From Palsa-506 sp963786975 (GTDB lineage: Bacteria > Actinomycetota > Actinomycetes > Streptosporangiales > Streptosporangiaceae): a DNA stretch of 64,000 nucleotides. This document shows positions 59,659 through 64,000 of this stretch, piece by piece. Position 1 is the first letter of the stretch, and every line of letters starts with the position of its first letter. Both the position numbers and the translations under genes were made by a program. The notes beneath the pieces are model-generated. The model did no database searches, was not told the DNA's origin, and worked only from the letters and a program-made list of their open reading frames with translations. The stretch covers positions 682,001-746,000 of the forward strand of contig CAWBBE010000001.1 of assembly GCA_963786975.1 (NCBI GenBank), written 5' to 3'.

Positions 59659-60046
59659 CGGCTCCGCCGCCGGAGGCCGCGGCGTCCGGTGCGGCGATGG
59701 TCAGCAGCTGCCGCAGGCAGTGCTCGAGCAACGGGTGCGGGAAGCCGTCGCTCAGCCGGTAGAAGACCATCCGGCCGTCCTTGCGGAAGCTGACCAGACC
59801 AGCCAGCCGCAGCATCTTGAGCGCGTAGGAAACCTGGTCCTCGGTCGCATCGAGCACCAGGGCAAGATCGCCCACGCACAGCTCGCCCGCCGACACCAGG
59901 GCGAACAGGATCCGTGATCGCACCGGGTCGGCCAGCATGCCGAGCAGCCCGGCCAGCCGCCCGGCCTCATCGGCCGGCAGCACGCCAGCCCGGCCCGCGG
60001 CGACTCGCTCCGGGCTGACCGGATGATCATGATCAGCAGGCGGCAT
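59642..60046 (-). CDS. ArsR/SmtB family regulator
   Basis: 134 residues from ATG 60046 behind GGAGGAGCA. Winged helix: LAGLLGMLADPVRSRILFAL, VLDATEDQVSYALKMLRLAG, LVSFRKDGRMVFYRLSDG. The classical alpha3 metal site ELCVCD is ELCVGD here, leaving a single Cys, while the N-terminus has DHDH and the end PHPLLEHC. A His/Cys site of different geometry, or a non-metal ligand, is possible. It should repress its own operon through the inverted repeat at 60054-60085. Confidence 0.9.
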   Translation of the reverse strand: MPPADHDHPVSPERVAAGRAGVLPADEAGRLAGLLGMLADPVRSRILFALVSAGELCVGDLALVLDATEDQVSYALKMLRLAGLVSFRKDGRMVFYRLSDGFPHPLLEHCLRQLLTIAAPDAAASGGGADDARD

Positions 60047-60053
60047 TGCTCCT

Positions 60054-60085
60054 CCGTACATCCGCATGATTACACGGATTTACGG
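60054..60085 (-). promoter_or_regulatory. Probable ArsR operator
   Basis: CCGTACATCCG (60054-60064) and CGGATTTACGG (60075-60085) form an inverted repeat with one mismatch and a 10-bp A/T-rich spacer, the common size for ArsR-type 12-2-12-like sites. It abuts the ribosome site of the regulator gene. Confidence 0.65.
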
Positions 60086-60119
60086 AGAATTCAATGGCCG
60101 GTGTCCGGGCAGTGCCGTC

Positions 60120-60582
60120 ATCCGGTGGCCCCGCCTCCCGCCGAGATCCGGTATCAGCGCTTCACCCCGGCCGAGACGGAACTGCTGGCCGGTTCCTGGC
60201 CGGCCGGCCGTGGCCGTTTCACTCCGGCCCGTCGACCGGGACCGGGTCCGGGTCCGGGTCCGGTCCGGGTCCGGGTCCGGTCCGGGCCGGCGTGGCCGGC
60301 GGCTACTACGACAGCGCGTCGGCCCGCGCCTGCTGGATCCTTGCCGGGGACGAGCGCGTCGGCCTGATCCGGCACTTCGACCTGGGCGATCCCACGCCGA
60401 TATTCGACCTCCGGATCCGGGCGGCTGACCGCGCCCGCGGCATCGGCGGGCAGGCGCTGGGCTGGCTGACCGGTCAGTTGCTCGCGCTGGCGCCCGGCGC
60501 CGCCCGGCGCTGCCCAGTTCGTGATCACGGAGGATCCGGCACGTCCTGGGATGCCGGATCCTCCGTGATCACCGGCGGATGA
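60120..60582 (+). pseudogene. GNAT-family acetyltransferase, frameshifted and 3'-truncated
   Basis: One frame begins EIRYQRFTPAETELLAGSWP (typical start of actinobacterial GNATs). The next frame continues LAGRPWPFHSGP, then a Gly/Pro/Ser tract from a (GGTCCG)n-like expansion (60236-60290), then GGYYDSASARACWILAGDER, VGLIRHFDLGDPTPIFDLRI and RAADRARGIGGQALGWL (acetyl-CoA loop). The last third, which should carry NxxMxRVFRRCGY, is replaced by the palindrome at 60521-60572. Inactive by frameshift, repeat expansion and truncation. Confidence 0.7.
60521..60572. terminator. Long palindrome, copy 2
   Basis: Arms GTGATCACGGAGGATCCGG (60521-60539) and CCGGATCCTCCGTGATCAC (60554-60572), extendable by CA/TG at the loop side. 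Same sequence as 54527-54576. Here it falls inside a truncated gene and 14 bp before the next gene, so it behaves like an inserted or dispersed element. Confidence 0.7.
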
Positions 60583-60585
60583 GGC

Positions 60586-61530
60586 GTGCTGCCGGGCGCG
60601 CGGCCCGGACTGGCCTATGGTGTGCTCAGGCGACGGCTTGAGCAGGGGATTGCTGTGGACGATGGCGGGCTTGGCGGCTTCCCGCCGGACGCCGTCGTGG
60701 CAGGGGACTGCCGCGCGCTCATCCCGGCGCTGCCCGACGAGAGCATCGACATCGTGATCAGCAGCCCGCCCTACTGGGGCCAGCGGACCTCGGCGGGCAA
60801 CGGCGTCGAGGCAGACCCGCGCCGCTACGTAGCCGAGCTTGCCGATGCGTTCGCCGCGCTGCTGCCCAAGCTCAAGCGCGACGGCGTGCTCTGGATCAAT
60901 CTCGGCGACGCCTACAACACGCCAGTCAACTGGCGGTCGGCTGATCATGCCTACAGCACGCTGGGACCGGCCAGGGCCTGCCTTGACCCGGGAAACTCGG
61001 CCTACGCCAAGCCGCGGCACCGGCGGCGGCCGTTCCTGGACCCCGGCGAGGCATGGCTGCGCTACGGCAACCTGCTGGCGTTGCCTTACCGCCTGGTGGT
61101 CGCGCTGTCCGACGCGGGCTGGCTGTTCCGCGGCGAGGTGATCTGGCGGAAGAAGAACCCCATGCCGGAGGGCCGCTGCCGGCGGCCGCACCGGCAGCAC
61201 GAGGCCATCTACCTGTTCGCCCGCAGCGAGCAGCACTCCTTCCGGGCCAGCCCGCCGGTCGGGTCGGTCTGGGAGTTCGCCAGCGAGCGGGTCGGCGGGG
61301 CGAAGCACTACTCGCGCTTCCCGGAGGAACTGCCCCGCCGGTGTATCGGCGCGTACGGGCGGGCGGGCCCCGACGTCGTCGTACTGGATCCGTTCAGCGG
61401 CTCGGGCACCACCGGCGTCGCCGCGGTCCGGGCCGGCTGCCGTTACCTCGGCTTCGAGATCGACGGCCGGCAGGCGGCCGCCTCCAATCAGCGACTCCGC
61501 GAGGCTGCCCGGTCTGGTCAGCAGCCCTGA
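60586..61530 (+). CDS. DNA methyltransferase (N4-cytosine/N6-adenine, beta-type order)
   Basis: Up to 314 residues; GTG 60586 is the outer start, and GTG 60655 (VDDGGLGGFPPDAVVAGDCR) with AGGGGATTGCT is also plausible. The catalytic motif IV ISSPPYWGQR comes first and the SAM-binding motif I VVLDPFSGSGTTGVAAVRAG comes last, the permuted (beta) order of N4/N6 DNA methylases. EVIWRKKNPMPEGRCRRPHR matches the conserved core. No restriction endonuclease lies nearby, so it looks orphan; target sequence unknown. Confidence 0.9.
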   Translation: MLPGARPGLAYGVLRRRLEQGIAVDDGGLGGFPPDAVVAGDCRALIPALPDESIDIVISSPPYWGQRTSAGNGVEADPRRYVAELADAFAALLPKLKRDGVLWINLGDAYNTPVNWRSADHAYSTLGPARACLDPGNSAYAKPRHRRRPFLDPGEAWLRYGNLLALPYRLVVALSDAGWLFRGEVIWRKKNPMPEGRCRRPHRQHEAIYLFARSEQHSFRASPPVGSVWEFASERVGGAKHYSRFPEELPRRCIGAYGRAGPDVVVLDPFSGSGTTGVAAVRAGCRYLGFEIDGRQAAASNQRLREAARSGQQP

Positions 61531-61598
61531 CCGGGCCCGGCGAGATTCTCCCTGGCGGCCCTGGCCCGGAGTTATGGTGCTGATGTCCCCGGCGCCCG

Positions 61599-61699
61599 GC
61601 CGGTCCGGTCACCGGCTGGCCGGTCAGTCACCGGATGGCCGGTCAAGTCACCGGCTGGCCGGTCCGGTCACCGGCTGGCCGGTCCGGTCACCGGCTGGC
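61599..61699. repeat. 20-bp tandem repeat, about five units
   Basis: Units of GGCCGGTCCGGTCACCGGCT with small variations fill the gap between two convergent genes (stop codons at 61530 and 61707). Each unit is itself partly palindromic (CCGGTCACCGG). Confidence 0.9.
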
Positions 61700-61706
61700 T
61701 GTGCGG

Positions 61707-62519
61707 CTACGACTGGCGGTGGCCGATGAATATCTCCCTGGGCGCCGGCTCGCCGCCGGGCGCGCCCGGGCCGGGTCCCGCCGGGCCGGGTCCCGCCGGG
61801 CCGGGCGCGGGCTGGCCGGCCGTCTTCTCGATCACGCTGCTCGCCTCGAAGCCGGTCTCGGCCAGCAGCCGCAGCCAGCGGTAGCGGCTGAACAGGCCGA
61901 GCCGGTGGGTCTCATGCACGACCCGCACCGACTGGCTGGCGTCCCGGAGCAGGAACGCGTACGCGGTCTGCACCCAGCTGTCAGCGGGATCCGGATCCCA
62001 TGTCCAGCCCAGGTAACGGGCGCCGCGGCCATCCGAGCCGTCGCTGCCGCCGCTGTCGGTGCCGGGCTGGAAGCTCTCCGTCGTCCGGTCGGGCACGAAG
62101 ATGGCAATGCCGCCCGGCCGGCAGTGCGCGTATGCGGTGCCCATCGCCTGGCCCAGCTCGTCCTCCGTGAGCAGGTAATCCACGGCGTCATGGACGAACA
62201 CGGCGTCGAAGCCGCGGCCAAGGCGCAGCGTGCGCATGTCACCCTGCTGATGCTCGCAGTCCGGGTTCAGCCGCCGCGAGACGCCGAGCATCCCGGCGGA
62301 CAGATCGACCAGGGTCATGGCGAACGACGCCTTGAGATGAAGGGCGTTGCTGCCGCCACCGCTGCCCAGCTCCAGTACCTCGTGCACAGGATCCGGCGCG
62401 GACCGGAGCAGGGCGGCGAAATACCCGGCTTCCGCCGCGTAGTCGGCCGGCGGCGAGATCAGCGGCCACCAGGCAGCGAGGTCGCCGTACAGCCGGTACT
62501 CACTCGGCATGCCAGTCAC
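61707..62519 (-). CDS. Class I SAM-dependent methyltransferase
   Basis: A 270-residue protein. Motif I VHEVLELGSGGGSNALHLKA, motif II AMTLVDLSAGMLGVSRRLNP, QQGDMRTLRLGRGFDAVFVH, HCRPGGIAIFVPD. C-terminal RYRWLRLLAETGFEASSVIE is typical of this family. A Gly/Pro/Ala-rich linker (GPAGPGPAGPGPGAP), itself a small repeat, precedes the last strand. Small-molecule substrate unknown. Confidence 0.92.
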   Translation of the reverse strand: MTGMPSEYRLYGDLAAWWPLISPPADYAAEAGYFAALLRSAPDPVHEVLELGSGGGSNALHLKASFAMTLVDLSAGMLGVSRRLNPDCEHQQGDMRTLRLGRGFDAVFVHDAVDYLLTEDELGQAMGTAYAHCRPGGIAIFVPDRTTESFQPGTDSGGSDGSDGRGARYLGWTWDPDPADSWVQTAYAFLLRDASQSVRVVHETHRLGLFSRYRWLRLLAETGFEASSVIEKTAGQPAPGPAGPGPAGPGPGAPGGEPAPREIFIGHRQS

Positions 62520-62548
62520 CCTGCCACAATCCGCGCCCGCCCGCGGGC

Positions 62549-62643
62549 CGGCGAATTGCCCGGTTGCGGATCCTGGCGAATTGCCCGCCCGCGGATCCCG
62601 GCGAATTGCCCGGCTGCGGATCCGGCGAATTGCCCGGCCGCGG
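62549..62643. repeat. 23-25 bp tandem repeat, four units
   Basis: GGCGAATTGCCCG recurs at about 62550, 62575, 62600 and 62623 with variable tails (GTTGCGGATCCT, CCCGCGGATCCC, GCTGCGGATCC). It sits upstream of the methyltransferase gene, between its start and the next transcript. The rest of 62520-63010 has no recognisable gene. Confidence 0.9.
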
Positions 62644-63010
62644 TGCCAGGGAAATGTGCCGAATCAGCCGGACTCGCCGGGACCTTTCAATGCGGCCGGT
62701 AGCCGCCGCGGGCATTTAACAATAGCCAGGTCGGGGCTTTGCCGGGCAGCCGGCCGCTGGCCGGCCTATGCTCGGCCGCACCGGCCGGTACCCGGGCGCA
62801 TAAAGGTGCCGCCCGAAGAATGGCGACGGTGCGGAATCGGGGACCCGGGGACTTGCCGCGGGGAATTACGGCAGGGAATTACGGCAGGGGGAATCGCGGG
62901 GCCGTGCGGCAGCCCGGCCGCGGCCGGGCCGCCGCACGGGACACCGCGGCCCAGCAGCGGTCCGCTGGCGTGCGGGCGCGCGCGGGTGGTGGCATTTCGG
63001 GGGAATTAAC

Positions 63011-63127
63011 ATGCGCGGGGAACGAGGGCCCGGGCACGCGGGCCCGCTGGCGGCGTGGGAGCGGCTGGCGATCGTGGCCATTTTAGGGATCATGGCCGCC
63101 GTCATCATCGGGCTCGCAGTGTCCTGA
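63011..63127 (+). CDS. Very small single-span membrane protein
   Basis: A 38-residue frame from ATG 63011 after GGGGGAATTAAC: an 18-residue polar start (MRGERGPGHAGPLAAWER) and one hydrophobic helix (LAIVAILGIMAAVIIGLAVS) ending at the stop. The pattern of a terminal helix with GC-rich codons suggests a real small protein, but no family is recognised. Confidence 0.45.
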   Translation: MRGERGPGHAGPLAAWERLAIVAILGIMAAVIIGLAVS

Positions 63128-63143
63128 CCGGGCGGCGCCGCCG

Positions 63144-63312
63144 CATGCCCGGGCGCCTTACGGGGGTGCTGGCCGCGGCGGCGGTATCGCTGCTGCCAGC
63201 ATGGGCCCGGCGCCCGCTTGGCCTGCCCCGGCTGCCGGTGGCCGAGGCTGCCTTGATCCGCCCGGCCGGGCAGGGCGCCCGGGCGGCTGCCGCGCCGGCC
63301 CGGGCCAGGTGA
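63144..63312 (+). pseudogene. Possible fragment of an oxygenase (MpaB/DUF2236-like) C-terminus
   Basis: A 55-residue frame from ATG 63144 with VLAAAAVSLLPAWARRPLGL and PRLPVAEAALIRPAGQ. LLPxWxRRxxGLPxLP resembles the end of MpaB-like proteins, but the match is short and the N-terminus is absent. The stretch 63313-63634 has no gene. Confidence 0.25.
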
Positions 63313-63634
63313 CGCTCCGGGTGCCAGCGCCGGCGTTGCAGCACTCAGCCTCGCCGGACGGCGAATCCGGCCGGACCATGGCAGCGCATCGCATGGGCCC
63401 GGCCTGCTCCGCAGTGCCCGATTCGCACGTCTTACCACGAAATTTGCCGGCAGGCCCGCAGGTCACCCGCTAGTTACGTGATTGCACCCGGAACTATCTA
63501 CGCAGACCGGTAACGTTGACACCCCGCGATGTATCCCGCCACTGTCGCCGTGCCCCGGGCATTGGCGCCGAACGAACTGTCGCAGCTTCTGCACGCACTG
63601 CGGCCATCGATCCGCACATGGAGGTGCGCTCCCT

Positions 63635-64000
63635 GTGGAGCAGGATGCGTTCCGCGAGTCCTTCGCGGTGCAGCAGCGCGAGGGACTCGGCGCCCTGGCC
63701 GAGCTGTCCACCGGCGCTCCCAGCCTCGATGATGAGCTAGCCGCCCTGCTCACTGCCGGAGGACATGATGAGGTCGGCCCACGCGTCCTTCGCCCCGGTG
63801 CTCTGGATCTTGTTCGCGACGACGGGGGCTTTCGTCATCTTGATAGTTACCGGAATCCGCCTTTTCTTCCGCCGCAAGAAGTCGGTTACGGATCTCTAGC
63901 GCACGAGTACGACATCCCGGATGTCACGTTCAGGCCGCTACGCGGGCTCGCCGTCGTCCCGTTAGTGATCGTCACCGGGGGCTCGGTCGCGCTGCATGAC
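63635..64000 (+). CDS. Open reading frame running off the right edge, hypothetical
   Basis: GTG 63635 follows GGAGGTGCGCTCCCT and the frame stays open for 122 codons to the end of the window: VEQDAFRESFAVQQREGLGA then LAELSTGAPSLDDELAALLT, ending LRGLAVVPLVIVTGGSVAL. The start and end look coding by composition; the middle (63765-63899) is weaker and overlaps another frame with better codon usage. It may be two genes or a frameshifted one. Confidence 0.3.
   Translation, partial: MEQDAFRESFAVQQREGLGALAELSTGAPSLDDELAALLTAGGHDEVGPRVLRPGALDLVRDDGGFRHLDSYRNPPFLPPQEVGYGSLAHEYDIPDVTFRPLRGLAVVPLVIVTGGSVALHD
63765..63899 (+). CDS. Very small single-span membrane protein
   Basis: A 44-residue frame from ATGATG 63765, directly after CCGGAGGAC: a hydrophobic helix (APVLWILFATTGAFVILIVT) followed by a basic tail (RLFFRRKKSVTDL). 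Third positions are mostly G/C. It overlaps the longer frame at 63635 in a different phase, and one of the two is likely not translated. Function unknown. Confidence 0.42.
   Translation: MMRSAHASFAPVLWILFATTGAFVILIVTGIRLFFRRKKSVTDL

Noticed and set aside
58201..59793. 530-codon plus-strand open frame rich in His, Asp and Gln
   Set aside because: It is antisense to the ArsP-type permease and lipoprotein genes, whose membrane and lipobox features are convincing.
53670..62519. Natural-product biosynthetic cluster suggested by several methyltransferases and an SDR
   Set aside because: There is no core synthase, carrier protein or precursor gene, and the genes are in separate transcripts.

Overview
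This is a high-GC actinobacterial chromosome segment. G/C dominates third codon positions, GTG starts are frequent, and a 39-residue DLW-39 protein sits next to a tRNA-Ala(TGC). LAL-type LuxR, MucR-type and YtrA-type regulators and an actinobacterial-style c-di-AMP riboswitch fit the same picture. Genus cannot be fixed from the sequence; a soil Streptosporangiales-like organism is an inference.

Layout. 0-2 kb: tail of an ABC-F ATPase, DLW-39, a HAD-fold protein that has lost its catalytic Asp residues, and tRNA-Ala. 2-9 kb: mobile DNA, comprising an IS110-family transposase gene interrupted exactly between two codons by a 2,570-nt group II intron with its own reverse transcriptase, followed by an IS5-type element. 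9-11 kb: Nudix hydrolase, CYTH-like protein and fragments. 11-21.7 kb: an island of small and membrane proteins (two DUF1269-type proteins, TMEM175 channel, FUSC protein, K+ channel, lipoprotein, PLDc_N protein, DUF2252). Six copies of a compound palindromic promoter module (core CACCTAGGTG plus a spaced AGGTGA inverted repeat) sit in front of these genes, always oriented toward the gene. The island is built from partial duplications, with truncated gene ghosts lying between intact members. A LAL-type regulator lies inside it.

21.7-36 kb: MFS exporter, wreckage of a mobilizable element (relaxase and MobC-like pseudogenes, integrase fragments, IS481 remnant), a second DUF2252 gene with a one-base frameshift, and scattered housekeeping-type genes (DUF885, arginase-family, VOC, RibD-type reductase, nucleotidyltransferase, transglutaminase-like). 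36-48 kb: metal-dependent hydrolase, two P-loop kinase-like genes, a GntR/propeller operon, a seven-repeat secreted propeller, a two-component system, an MFS gene, epoxide hydrolase, and a SnoaL/MarR divergent pair with a clear operator.

48-64 kb: MucR-like regulator, LysE exporter, a secreted TIM-barrel hydrolase preceded by a c-di-AMP (ydaO) riboswitch, several methyltransferases including an apparently orphan DNA methyltransferase, an aminoglycoside-phosphotransferase-like gene, and an ArsR/permease/lipoprotein operon with an operator-like inverted repeat. This part is rich in 15-25 bp tandem minisatellites and long perfect palindromes. Several have expanded inside genes in multiples of three, and others accompany frameshifted or truncated genes (SDR, GNAT).

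The most interesting item is the six-copy promoter module and its stress-type regulon. The cleanest structural item is the intron-split IS110 transposase.
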